DNA of 61,372 bases, taken from assembly GCA_900539375.1 (NCBI GenBank), contig UQBY01000021.1, positions 1-61,372 on the forward strand. The letters are read 5' to 3'. A model generated the notes under the pieces. It was given only the letters and a program-made list of their open reading frames with translations, did no database searches and was not told where the DNA came from. Shown piece by piece: positions 44,227 through 52,582 of the stretch; within the stretch, counting starts at the first letter, position 1; each line of letters opens with the position of its first letter. The stretch comes from an uncultured Clostridium sp. Its GTDB lineage: Bacteria > Bacillota > Clostridia > Clostridiales > Clostridiaceae. Made by a program: the position numbers and the translations under genes.

Positions 44227-45699
44227 ATGGGAAAAGTTTATATTATAGGAACAGGACCAGGAGATGAAGAATTATTAACTTTAAAAGCTGTTGAAGCATT
44301 AAAAAAATGTGATGTTGTATTATATGATAGACTTGTTTCAAATAATATTTTAAATTATATAAGAGAAGATTGTGAAGCATATTATTGTGGAAAAGAGCCA
44401 GGGGCTCACTATCAAAGTCAAGAAGAAATAAATAATAATCTTATAAAATTTGCTAAAAAGGGGAAAACTGTTGGAAGAATAAAAGGTGGGGACCCTTATG
44501 TTTTTGGAAGAGGTGGTGAAGAAGTATTAGCTTTAAAGGAGTTAAATATAGATTTTGAAGTTATACCTGGAGTAACTTCTCCAATTGCAGTGTTAAATTA
44601 TGCAGGAATTCCAATAACTCATAGAAGTATGGCACAAAGTTTTCATATAGTTACAGGAATGTCTGCTAAAGAAAGTACAGTTAATTTTAAAGCACTAGCA
44701 AAAGAAGAAGGTACCCTTGTATTTATGATGGGTTTATCTAATTTAGGAAATATAGTAAAAGAATTAATTAATAATGGAAAAGATATAAATACCCCAACAG
44801 CAGTTATAATGAAGGGAACAACCTCTAAACAAAAAAAGGTAGTTGGTACTTTAGAAAATATAGAAGAAAGGGTTTTAAGAGCAAAATTAAAATCTCCATG
44901 TATTATAGTTGTAGGAAGAGTAGTAACTTTAAATAAAGAATTAACTTGGTATGAAAATAAACCTTTATTTGGAACTAATATATGTATAACTAGGTCTAAA
45001 AATCAAGCTTCAAATTTAAGAAAAAAACTTAGTGAAATGGGAGCAGATGTTACAGAAATAAATTCAATAAAAATAGAAGATACTTCTGAAAAATTAAAAA
45101 AATATTTAAGTAGAATAGAAGATTATAATCATATATTATTTACTTCTGTTAATGCAGTTAATATATTTTTTGATTATTTAATAAAAGAGAAGTATGATAT
45201 AAGAAGAATTAATGCTAAAATTTCTGTGGTAGGAAAAGCAACAAAAAATGCTTTAGAAGGAAGAGGAATACAAGCTTTTACTATGGCAAAGGATTTTACA
45301 GCAGAAGGGTTATTTAAAGCAATAAAACATCATATTTCACCAGATGATATAGTTTTAATTCCTTGTTCTGCTAAAAGTAGAAATACTCTTAAAGAACTTC
45401 TTGAAGATGCTAATGTTTTAGTAGATAGAGTTAATATTTATGATACTGTGCCAGGAAAAATAGCAAACACTAAAGCCTTTGAAGATGTGGATATAGTGTT
45501 ATTTACAAGTCCAAGTACAGTTAAAAATATGATTCAAATGGTAGGAATTGATAAAATAAAAAAGAAAAAATGTATAGCAATAGGTCCTCAAACAAGTAAT
45601 GCACTAGTTGATAATGGAATAAATGCCTTAGTATGTAATGAACATTCAGAAGAGGGATTTTTAAAAGAAATTGTTGAAATGAGAAAAAGGGAAGTGTAA
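44227..45699 (+). CDS. Uroporphyrinogen-III C-methyltransferase / uroporphyrinogen-III synthase fusion
   Basis: 490 residues from ATG 44227 (AGGTGAT upstream; a GTG at 44218 overlaps hemC). Seen: a CobA/SUMT domain (about 1-240) with VYIIGTGPGDEELLTLKA, YCGKEPGAH, GRIKGGDPYVFGRGGEE and VIPGVTSPIAV. A HemD domain (about 255-490) follows, with ITRSKNQASNLRKKL, LFTSVNAVNIFF and LFTSPSTVKNM. The protein closes hydroxymethylbilane to uroporphyrinogen III and methylates it to precorrin-2, the branch point to siroheme and cobalamin. The fusion is common in clostridia. Translationally close to hemC. Confidence 0.95.
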   Translation: MGKVYIIGTGPGDEELLTLKAVEALKKCDVVLYDRLVSNNILNYIREDCEAYYCGKEPGAHYQSQEEINNNLIKFAKKGKTVGRIKGGDPYVFGRGGEEVLALKELNIDFEVIPGVTSPIAVLNYAGIPITHRSMAQSFHIVTGMSAKESTVNFKALAKEEGTLVFMMGLSNLGNIVKELINNGKDINTPTAVIMKGTTSKQKKVVGTLENIEERVLRAKLKSPCIIVVGRVVTLNKELTWYENKPLFGTNICITRSKNQASNLRKKLSEMGADVTEINSIKIEDTSEKLKKYLSRIEDYNHILFTSVNAVNIFFDYLIKEKYDIRRINAKISVVGKATKNALEGRGIQAFTMAKDFTAEGLFKAIKHHISPDDIVLIPCSAKSRNTLKELLEDANVLVDRVNIYDTVPGKIANTKAFEDVDIVLFTSPSTVKNMIQMVGIDKIKKKKCIAIGPQTSNALVDNGINALVCNEHSEEGFLKEIVEMRKREV

Positions 45700-45705
45700 T
45701 AATAA

Positions 45706-46671
45706 ATGCTTAATAGAAGTAGAAGATTAAGATTTAATGAAAGTATTAGAGATTTAGTAAGGGAAACAGAACTTTCTCCAAAGGACTTTATTTATCCTAT
45801 TTTTGTGGTTGAAGGAAAAAACATAAAAAAAGAAATAAGCTCCCTTCCAGATTGTTATCATTATTCTGTAGATATGCTTGAAGAAATTATTAATGAAGTT
45901 AAAGAAGCAGGAGTAAGAGGAGTTCTTTTATTTGGAATACCAAATCATAAAGATTGTTGTGGTTCAGAAAGCTATAATGATAATGGAATTGTTCAAAGGG
46001 CTATAAGAAAAATAAAAGAAATAGATAAAAATATGTATGTTATAACAGACGTTTGTATGTGTGAATATACAGACCATGGTCATTGTGGCATATTAGATGG
46101 AGATTATGTAGATAATGATAAAACATTAGAATACTTAGCAAAAATTTCAGTATCCCATGCAAAAGCAGGCTCAGATATGATAGCACCATCTGATATGATG
46201 GATGGAAGAGTAGGTTTTATAAGGGAAGCTTTAGATAAAGCTGGATTTAAGAATATACCTATAATGAGCTATTCTGCAAAATATTGCTCAGCTTTTTATG
46301 GACCATTTAGAGAAGCTGCTAATTCTGCTCCTAAATTTGGAGATAGAAAAACTTATCAAATGGACCCTGCAAACAGAAGAGAAGCCTTAAAAGAAGTTGA
46401 AATGGATATAGAAGAGGGAGCAGATATAGTTATGGTAAAACCTGCTTTATCTTATCTTGATATAATAAGAGAGGTTAAAGATAAAACAGTAGTTCCTGTT
46501 TGTGCTTATAGTGTTAGTGGAGAATATGCTATGATAAAAGCAGCCTCAAAAGAAAATTTAATTGATGAAAAAAGAGTTGTTATGGAAATGCTTACTTCAA
46601 TAAAAAGAGCAGGTGCTGATATAATAATAACTTACTATGCAATTTATGCAGGAAGAATTTTAAAAGGATAG
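45706..46671 (+). CDS. hemB: Delta-aminolevulinic acid dehydratase (porphobilinogen synthase)
   Basis: 321 residues. Seen: RRLRFNESIRDLVRETEL, the zinc cysteines in DVCMCEYTDHGHCGIL, the Schiff-base lysines in SYSAKYCSAFYGPF and MVKPALSYLDIIR, and the C-terminal EMLTSIKRAGADIIITYYA. It joins two 5-aminolevulinates into porphobilinogen. Starts 6 bases after the cobA-hemD stop and directly abuts hemL. Confidence 0.97.
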   Translation: MLNRSRRLRFNESIRDLVRETELSPKDFIYPIFVVEGKNIKKEISSLPDCYHYSVDMLEEIINEVKEAGVRGVLLFGIPNHKDCCGSESYNDNGIVQRAIRKIKEIDKNMYVITDVCMCEYTDHGHCGILDGDYVDNDKTLEYLAKISVSHAKAGSDMIAPSDMMDGRVGFIREALDKAGFKNIPIMSYSAKYCSAFYGPFREAANSAPKFGDRKTYQMDPANRREALKEVEMDIEEGADIVMVKPALSYLDIIREVKDKTVVPVCAYSVSGEYAMIKAASKENLIDEKRVVMEMLTSIKRAGADIIITYYAIYAGRILKG

Positions 46672-48027
46672 ATGATACAAATGAAAGAAAATGAAATAAT
46701 TTTTAATGAAAGTAAAAAATATATGCCAGGAGGAGTTAATAGTCCTGTAAGAAGTTATAGAGGAATGGACATGACACCCCCTATTATTAAGTCTGGAAAA
46801 GGGGCTATTATAGTAGATGAAGAAGGAAAAGAATATATAGACTTTGTTTTAGCTTGGGGGCCTTTATTATTAGGTCATTGTAATGAAAAAGTTGTTGAAG
46901 CTATAAAAGAAACTTCAGAAAAAGCATTAGCCTTTGGAGCACCAACTTTTTTAGAACTTGAAATGAGTAGATTTTTATGCGAAAATATGCCAAATGTTGA
47001 AATGATAAGAATGGTTAATTCAGGAACAGAAGCTACCATGAGTGCTATAAAACTTGCAAGAGGATATACAAAAAGAGATAAAATAGTAAAATTTGCAGGA
47101 TGTTATCATGGACACTTTGATGGATTTTTAGTTGAAGCAGGTTCTGGAGTCTTAACAGATGGTATTCCAGGTTCTTTAGGAGTTCCAGAAGACAGTATAA
47201 AAAACACATTAATAGGTGTTTATAATGATGAAGAACAACTTGTAAAGTTATTTAAGAAATATGGAAAAGAAATTGCAGCAGTTATAATTGAGCCTGTAGC
47301 TGGTAATATGGGTACAATAAAAGCTGAAGAAAAGTTTATGAAAAGATTAAGAAAATTATGTAATGGGTATAATTCTGTATTAATTTTTGATGAAGTAATG
47401 TCAGGATTTAGAGTATCCTTTACTGGAGCACAAAGTCTTTTTGATGTTTCACCAGATTTAGTTACATATGCAAAAATAATGGGAGGAGGACTTCCTTGTG
47501 GTGCTTATGGAGGAAAGAAAGAAATAATGGAGATGCTTTCACCTCTTGGTGGAGTATATCAAGCAGGGACAATGTCAGGAAATCCTATAGTTATGGCAGC
47601 TGGTCTTGCAACACTAAAGCAACTTAAAGACCATGAAGAATATTATAAACATATAGAACATATTGGAAAGAAACTTGAAGAAGAATTATATAAAGTAAGT
47701 GAAAAATATAACATACCAATATCAATAAATAGATATGGTGGAATGATGACAATATTCTTTACAAAAGGAAAGGTAAGAACCTTTGAAGATGTTAAAAAAT
47801 GTGATGAAGAAAGATTTAAAAGATACTTTATGCATATGATTAAAAGTGGTATACATATACCACCTTCTCAATTTGAAACAATATTTTTATCAACATGCCA
47901 CAATATAACTCATGTATTTAAATTCATTAAAGCCTTTGAGGAATTTGCAAAAGGTGAAGTTGAATTTATTAAAAATCAAAACTTAGAAAAGGAGAGTTTA
48001 GATGAAAAAGTTAATAAAGAAAATTAG
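46672..48027 (+). CDS. hemL: Glutamate-1-semialdehyde 2,1-aminomutase
   Basis: 451 residues. Seen: the GSAM start YMPGGVNSPVRSYRGM, PLLLGHCN, SGTEATMSAIKLARGYTKRDKIVKF, the PLP region VLIFDEVMSGFRVSF, and the lysine in YAKIMGGGLPCGAYGG. It makes 5-aminolevulinate by the C5 route. The ATG follows the hemB stop immediately; an in-frame ATG at 46681 is also possible since AAGGA is very near the first. The C-terminal tail overlaps the next gene by 26 bases. Confidence 0.96.
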   Translation: MIQMKENEIIFNESKKYMPGGVNSPVRSYRGMDMTPPIIKSGKGAIIVDEEGKEYIDFVLAWGPLLLGHCNEKVVEAIKETSEKALAFGAPTFLELEMSRFLCENMPNVEMIRMVNSGTEATMSAIKLARGYTKRDKIVKFAGCYHGHFDGFLVEAGSGVLTDGIPGSLGVPEDSIKNTLIGVYNDEEQLVKLFKKYGKEIAAVIIEPVAGNMGTIKAEEKFMKRLRKLCNGYNSVLIFDEVMSGFRVSFTGAQSLFDVSPDLVTYAKIMGGGLPCGAYGGKKEIMEMLSPLGGVYQAGTMSGNPIVMAAGLATLKQLKDHEEYYKHIEHIGKKLEEELYKVSEKYNIPISINRYGGMMTIFFTKGKVRTFEDVKKCDEERFKRYFMHMIKSGIHIPPSQFETIFLSTCHNITHVFKFIKAFEEFAKGEVEFIKNQNLEKESLDEKVNKEN

Positions 48028-49060
48028 TATAATACTTTCTATTGCTCTTATTGCTTGCTTATTTACAGGATGCAATAGTTCAAAGGAGGTAGTAAATTTT
48101 CTTAACTATGGAGAAAATATTGATAGTGAAACATTAAAGGAATTTAAAGATAAATATAATATAAAGGTAAATGTAGATACTTTTGATGATATGGAAACAA
48201 TGTACAATAAAATCAAAACTGGAGCTGCAAATTATGATGTAATATTAGTTTCAGATAACTTAATGGAAAGAATGATAAATGAAGATTTAGTTCAAGAATT
48301 AAATAAAGAAAATATACCTAATATAAATCAAATGAGTGAAGATTATCTTAATTTATCAATAGACCCAGGAAATAAGTATTCTGTTCCATATATGTTTGGA
48401 ACTGTAGGACTTATTTATAATAAAGATGTTGTAACTGAAAAAGTTGATAGCTGGGATATATTGTGGAACGAAAAATATAAAAATCAAATATTTATGTTTA
48501 ACACTTATAGAGATACAATAGGTGCTGCCCTTAAAAAGCTTGGCTATTCTTTAAATAGTGAAAATAAAGATGAAATAGAAGAAGCTAAAAATCTTCTTTT
48601 AAGCCAAAAGAAATTAGGAACTATTTATGGTAGTGACTATGGAACAGAAAGTATAGCAAGTGGAGAAACAGTTGTTAATATGATATGGTCTGGAGAAGGA
48701 TTAAACCTTCAAGATGAATATGATAATTTAGAATATGTTGTTCCAAAGGAAGGGGCAAACTTTTGGATAGATAGCTTATGCATTCCTAAGTCTGCAAAAA
48801 ATGTAGAAGGAGCAGAAAAGTTTATAAATTTTGTAAGTGATAAAGAAAATGCTTTAAGAATAGCAGATGAAATAGGATATACAACTCCAAATAAAGAAGC
48901 TATGGAAGAACAAGATGATAGTATAAAAAACAATCCAAATGCATATATGCCAAAGGAAATAATGGATAGATGTGAACTTTACAAAGACTTACCAAAGGAT
49001 GTAAAGAAAGTTTATGACGAAGCATGGACAGAAATTGGTGTAGAAAGCAGTGAAGAATAA
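48002..49060 (+). CDS. PotD-like substrate-binding lipoprotein, orphan in the hem operon
   Basis: 352 residues. Seen: a lipoprotein signal with lipobox FTGC, then the binding-protein fold with VVNFLNYGENIDSETLKEF, YDVILVSDNLMERM, YSVPYMFGTVGLIYNK, VNMIWSGEG and the FWIDSLCIPKSAKN block typical of spermidine/putrescine-binding PotD. It would tether outside the membrane. It overlaps hemL by 26 bases with AAGGAGA inside hemL, so it is co-translated with a heme gene. No permease or ATPase gene is adjacent. The ligand could be a polyamine or a related cation; not determinable. Confidence 0.88.
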   Translation: MKKLIKKISIILSIALIACLFTGCNSSKEVVNFLNYGENIDSETLKEFKDKYNIKVNVDTFDDMETMYNKIKTGAANYDVILVSDNLMERMINEDLVQELNKENIPNINQMSEDYLNLSIDPGNKYSVPYMFGTVGLIYNKDVVTEKVDSWDILWNEKYKNQIFMFNTYRDTIGAALKKLGYSLNSENKDEIEEAKNLLLSQKKLGTIYGSDYGTESIASGETVVNMIWSGEGLNLQDEYDNLEYVVPKEGANFWIDSLCIPKSAKNVEGAEKFINFVSDKENALRIADEIGYTTPNKEAMEEQDDSIKNNPNAYMPKEIMDRCELYKDLPKDVKKVYDEAWTEIGVESSEE

Positions 49061-49196
49061 GCAAGTTTCAAAAATATTTAGCTTCTTATGTTATTTAGCT
49101 GTTTCAGTCATAGGCTTTAAGTATTATTGCTTTATAAATAACATTTCAATAAACTTAATTGATATTATTGAAGTTTATGAAAAGCATAATATATAA
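49050..49196 (+). CDS. Possible 48-residue single-span membrane peptide
   Basis: Short frame from GTG 49050 to TAA 49194-49196, overlapping the PotD-like gene by 11 bases. Seen: a basic start (KNKQVSK), one hydrophobic stretch (IFSLLCYLAVSVIGF), a Tyr/Cys patch, and a polar tail ending EVYEKHNI. The ribosome site is weak (GGTG 9 bases upstream). Basic-then-hydrophobic order and tight overlap suggest a real gene coupled to the lipoprotein, but codon statistics cannot settle 48 codons. Confidence 0.45.
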   Translation: MKNKQVSKIFSFLCYLAVSVIGFKYYCFINNISINLIDIIEVYEKHNI

Positions 49197-49221
49197 TATT
49201 AAAAAAAGGAGATGATTTTTT

Positions 49222-49782
49222 ATGGATGATAGAATTATTGATTTTAATGAGATAAAAAATAAGGCTAATGAAAAAGATGTTGATAAGTTAGAAAATTATA
49301 TGTATAGTTTGTATTATGATATGGCTGAGGGTAGAATTACTATGGCTGATTTTACTAAGAAGATGTATGCATATATGGAAGAGAATAATATATCTCAAGA
49401 TAAATTTTTTAATATACAAAAAAAACTTATGGAAAGATATGGATTTGACCCTTCAAATTTAGAGGAGCAGTTAAAAAATGCAGGAATAAGCATATCAAAT
49501 ATTACTCCTAATTATGAAGAAGTTAGAAAAACTTTAAGTTTTCAAGAAAAATATGAAAACAAAGTGGAAAATAAAGCAGTATCTGTATATAAAATAAAAA
49601 ATGAAAAAAATGATTTAGAAGTAATTATAGATGATGTTAATGTTATTATTGAAAGTAGCAAAAAAGTAGATTTAAGTGATGGTGAACTTAATGAATTTTT
49701 ATGTTCTTATAAAAAGGTAAAAGATAATAATACTTTAAAAATAAAAGTTTTTGAAAATGTAAGTGAAGAATATGATTATTAA
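49222..49782 (+). CDS. Clostridial conserved protein, probably DUF3867
   Basis: 186 residues, soluble. Seen: a highly charged helical N-terminal half with IIDFNEIKNKANEKDVDKLE, YMYSLYYDMAEGRITMADF and KLMERYGFD, and a C-terminal beta-type half with LEVIIDDVNVIIES. I recognise the first half as the DUF3867 pattern found in clostridia; the function is unknown. AAAGGAG lies before the ATG. Only 15 bases separate it from the ABC-F gene, so they form an operon. Confidence 0.75.
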   Translation: MDDRIIDFNEIKNKANEKDVDKLENYMYSLYYDMAEGRITMADFTKKMYAYMEENNISQDKFFNIQKKLMERYGFDPSNLEEQLKNAGISISNITPNYEEVRKTLSFQEKYENKVENKAVSVYKIKNEKNDLEVIIDDVNVIIESSKKVDLSDGELNEFLCSYKKVKDNNTLKIKVFENVSEEYDY

Positions 49783-49797
49783 ATTTTGGAGGACTTA

Positions 49798-51354
49798 ATG
49801 AGCGTATTACAAGTTAAAAATATAAATCATGGCTTTGGAGATAGAGCTATATTTGAAGATGTATCCTTTAGACTTTTAAAAGGTGAACATGTTGGTCTTA
49901 TAGGAGCTAATGGAGAAGGAAAATCTACCTTTATGAATATTGTAACAGGACATTTAATGCCTGATGAAGGAGATGTTATTTGGTCTAATAATGTAAGAGT
50001 TGGCTATATGGACCAACATGCTGTACTTACAAAAGGTCAAAGCATTAGAGATGCCTTAAGAGATGCTTTTAAATATTTATTTGATTTAGAAGCTGAAATG
50101 AATAGTCTTTATGAAAAAATGGGGGATTGTACTCCAGAAGAGTTAGAAAAAATGCTAGATAGAACAGCAGTTATACAAGACCTTTTAGATAATAATGGAT
50201 TTTATGTAATAGACCCTAAGGTTGAAGAAGTAGCAAAGGGATTAGGACTTTTAGATTTAGGACTAGATAGAGATGTAGATGATTTATCAGGCGGACAAAG
50301 AACAAAAATACTTTTAGGAAAACTTCTTCTTCAAAATCCAGATATTCTTTTACTAGATGAGCCTACTAACTATTTAGATGAGGAGCATATAGAATGGTTA
50401 AAAAGATATTTAAATAATTATGAAAATGCTTTTATATTAATATCACATGATATTCCATTTTTAAATTCAGTAGTTAATTTAATATACCATGTTGAAGAAA
50501 GAAAGCTTACAAGATATGTTGGTGACTATTATGAATTTAAGAGACTATATGAAGAAAATAAAAAGAGATTAGAACAGGCTTATGAAAAGCAACAAAAGGA
50601 AATAGCAAGACTTGAAGACTTTGTAGCAAGAAACAAAGCAAATGTTGCAACAGCAAATATGGCAAAGTCTAGACAAAAGAAACTAGATAAAATGGAAAAA
50701 ATAGAACTAATGCAAGAAAAGCCAAAACCAGAATTTATATTTAAAACAGCAAGAACAGCTGGAAAAACTATTTTTGAAACAAAAGATTTAGTAATAGGAT
50801 ATGATAGTCCATTAACAAAACCTTTAAATCTTTATATGGAAAGAGGACAAAAAATTGCTTTAGTAGGAGCAAATGGACTAGGAAAATCAACACTACTAAA
50901 AAGCCTTTTAGGAATAATAGAGCCACTAAGTGGAGAAGTACATAGAGGAGATTACCAAGAAATTGGCTACTTTGAACAAGAAGATAGAAGTGGAAATACA
51001 AATACATGCATAGAAGAAGTGTGGGAAGAATTTCCTTCATATACCCAATATCAAATAAGAGCAGCACTTGCAAAATGTGGTTTAACAACAAAACAACTAG
51101 AATCTAAAATAATGGTTTTATCAGGAGGAGAAGCTGCCAAAGTAAGACTTTGTAAAATCCTTAACAGAGAAACCAATATTCTAGTACTAGACGAACCAAC
51201 AAACCACCTAGACCAAGATGCAAAAGACGAACTAAAAAGAGCACTACAAGAATACAAAGGTTCAATACTTCTAGTTTCCCATGAACCAGAATTCTATAAA
51301 GATGTTGTAAATGAAATATGGAACTGTGAGGATTGGACACTAAAAGTAATATAA
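49798..51354 (+). CDS. ABC-F family ATPase (YkpA/YbiT type)
   Basis: 518 residues from ATG 49798 (GGAGG 5 bases upstream; the in-frame TTG at 49786 contains that site). Seen: two ABC domains with Walker A GANGEGKST and GANGLGKST, signatures LSGGQRTK and LSGGEAAK, and Walker B motifs each followed by DEPTN. A charged linker lies between, with the P-site-reaching arm KQQKEIARLEDFVARNKAN. There are no membrane segments. ABC-F proteins act on ribosomes; this subgroup is generally housekeeping translation-associated rather than a resistance determinant, though resistance cannot be excluded. Confidence 0.93.
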   Translation: MSVLQVKNINHGFGDRAIFEDVSFRLLKGEHVGLIGANGEGKSTFMNIVTGHLMPDEGDVIWSNNVRVGYMDQHAVLTKGQSIRDALRDAFKYLFDLEAEMNSLYEKMGDCTPEELEKMLDRTAVIQDLLDNNGFYVIDPKVEEVAKGLGLLDLGLDRDVDDLSGGQRTKILLGKLLLQNPDILLLDEPTNYLDEEHIEWLKRYLNNYENAFILISHDIPFLNSVVNLIYHVEERKLTRYVGDYYEFKRLYEENKKRLEQAYEKQQKEIARLEDFVARNKANVATANMAKSRQKKLDKMEKIELMQEKPKPEFIFKTARTAGKTIFETKDLVIGYDSPLTKPLNLYMERGQKIALVGANGLGKSTLLKSLLGIIEPLSGEVHRGDYQEIGYFEQEDRSGNTNTCIEEVWEEFPSYTQYQIRAALAKCGLTTKQLESKIMVLSGGEAAKVRLCKILNRETNILVLDEPTNHLDQDAKDELKRALQEYKGSILLVSHEPEFYKDVVNEIWNCEDWTLKVI

Positions 51355-51496
51355 AAATTACAGAAAGTTAATAATTAGATGTTGGATTTTTAGTGTAAAA
51401 ACTATAAATAACAGGTCAAATAAATAAATTAAATTGAATGAAAAGGACTATTATGATATTCTATCTTCATGAAAAAATAGTGGGAGAGGATTGATA

Positions 51497-52285
51497 ATGT
51501 TGTTGCAAGGAGATAATGAAATTAGTAATAGTAATAAACCAAAGGTAAAGTCATTATATAAAGCTTTAAAGCTTTTAGAGTATTTTGATGCAGAACATAA
51601 AGAGGTAGGAGTTACAGAATTAGCAGAATATAGTGGCATGTTGAAAAGTTCAGTACATAATATTTTACAGACTTTTGAACAGTGTGGATATGTAATGCAG
51701 AATTGTGAAACTCAGAAATATATGTTAGGAGGTGCAGTTGTTTCTCTTTTTTCAAGGTATAAGGAGTCTAGAAATCTTGATTATAGAATTACAGAGTATC
51801 TTCAGCAGCTAAGAGATATTTATAAAAACAATGTGTATCTTGCTGAAAAAGAAGGAGATGAGGCAGTATATATTTGTTGTGAGCAGGCATTCTATTTTCA
51901 GAAAGATTATTTGTCAAAGGCTGGAGCTCATGTGCCTTTACATTGTACTAGCGTAGGTAAAGTATTATTAGGGTATTCAACTGTTAAGGAAAAAGAAGAG
52001 TTTTATAAGAAAAATATAAAGCCCTATACAGAAAATACAATTACAGATGTAGGTAAGTTGAAAAAAGAGATGCAAGATATTATCTATAGAGGCTATGCAA
52101 CTGGATTTGAGGAATATTTATATGGAAGGTTTTGTGTTGCAATTCCTATTATTACAGGAGAAGATGCAGTTAAATATTCTATTGGAATGTCATGTTTAGA
52201 ACCAATATCAGACTATATGTTAAAAGAGTATCTTAGATCATTACGTGATGTAGGAAAGAAGATAGCAGGCATTTTAGTTAGTTAA
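51497..52285 (+). CDS. IclR-family transcriptional regulator
   Basis: 262 residues from ATG 51497 (GGGAGAGG 7 bases upstream). Seen: an N-terminal winged helix (SLYKALKLLEYFDAEHKEVGVTELAEYSGMLKSSVHNILQTF split around residues 15-60) and a C-terminal ligand-sensing GAF-like domain with HVPLHCTSVGKVLLGY and GYATGFEEYLYGRFCVAIPI. Such proteins commonly control the catabolic genes beside them. It precedes hyuB-hyuA, and the gap holds two matching dyads that are candidate operators. The likely effector is the hydantoin or oxoproline-type substrate. Confidence 0.93.
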   Translation: MLLQGDNEISNSNKPKVKSLYKALKLLEYFDAEHKEVGVTELAEYSGMLKSSVHNILQTFEQCGYVMQNCETQKYMLGGAVVSLFSRYKESRNLDYRITEYLQQLRDIYKNNVYLAEKEGDEAVYICCEQAFYFQKDYLSKAGAHVPLHCTSVGKVLLGYSTVKEKEEFYKKNIKPYTENTITDVGKLKKEMQDIIYRGYATGFEEYLYGRFCVAIPIITGEDAVKYSIGMSCLEPISDYMLKEYLRSLRDVGKKIAGILVS

Positions 52286-52324
52286 TTTAATTATTTTATA
52301 AGAAAATTAAGCCATATTTATTAA

Positions 52325-52372
52325 TAAAACATTTTTGTTCATCTTTATTGAACAAAAATGTTTTATTTTTTT
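52325..52372 (+). terminator. Terminator of the iclR-like gene, containing dyad 1
   Basis: Perfect 17-bp stem (52325-52341 with 52349-52365), 7-base loop, then a T run. The upper stem is the GTTCA-N7-TGAAC dyad also seen downstream. Confidence 0.9.
52337..52353. promoter_or_regulatory. Candidate IclR operator 1
   Basis: GTTCA-N7-TGAAC dyad. A second copy with the same half-sites and spacing is 75 bp downstream (centre to centre), close to seven helical turns. Confidence 0.45.
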
Positions 52373-52380
52373 GAAAACTA

Positions 52381-52409
52381 TTGATTTTTATAATTAAAAG
52401 TGTTATTAT
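52381..52409 (+). promoter_or_regulatory. Probable promoter of hyuBA
   Basis: TTGATT (52381-52386), 17-bp spacer, TATTAT (52404-52409). Dyad 2 starts 3 bases after the -10 box. Confidence 0.6.
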
Positions 52410-52411
52410 GT

Positions 52412-52428
52412 ATTCAACATAGATGAAC
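52412..52428. promoter_or_regulatory. Candidate IclR operator 2
   Basis: ATTCA-N7-TGAAC dyad at the predicted hyuBA start point, matching operator 1 in half-sites and spacing. Repressor-like position. Confidence 0.5.
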
Positions 52429-52475
52429 AAAAGGGCAAAGGTGCTACTAAAAAGTTACTTTTGCCCTTTTTGTTA
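52429..52475 (+). terminator. Terminator-like hairpin in the hyuBA leader (possible attenuator)
   Basis: AAAAGGGCAAA (52429-52439) pairs with TTTGCCCTTTT (52460-52470), then TTGTTATTT. It lies between the probable promoter and hyuB, so it must be read through or regulated. The remaining 52476-52582 is AT-rich leader with AGGAG. Confidence 0.65.
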
Positions 52476-52582
52476 TTTAAAAAGAAACAGATAAATTCTT
52501 TTGAAACCTATTCTATGTAACATGCTAAAAAGTTTGATATTTTGCAAAAAGGAAAACTAGGAAGATGAAAGGAGATAATAAT

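Noticed and set aside
49149..49178. Terminator after the PotD-like gene
   Set aside because: ATAAACTT/AAGTTTAT can pair, but there is no T run; it lies inside the possible small-peptide frame and may not end transcription.
50768..51257. Leftward open frames opposite the ABC-F gene
   Set aside because: Leucine-rich shadows of a conserved ATPase with no family features.
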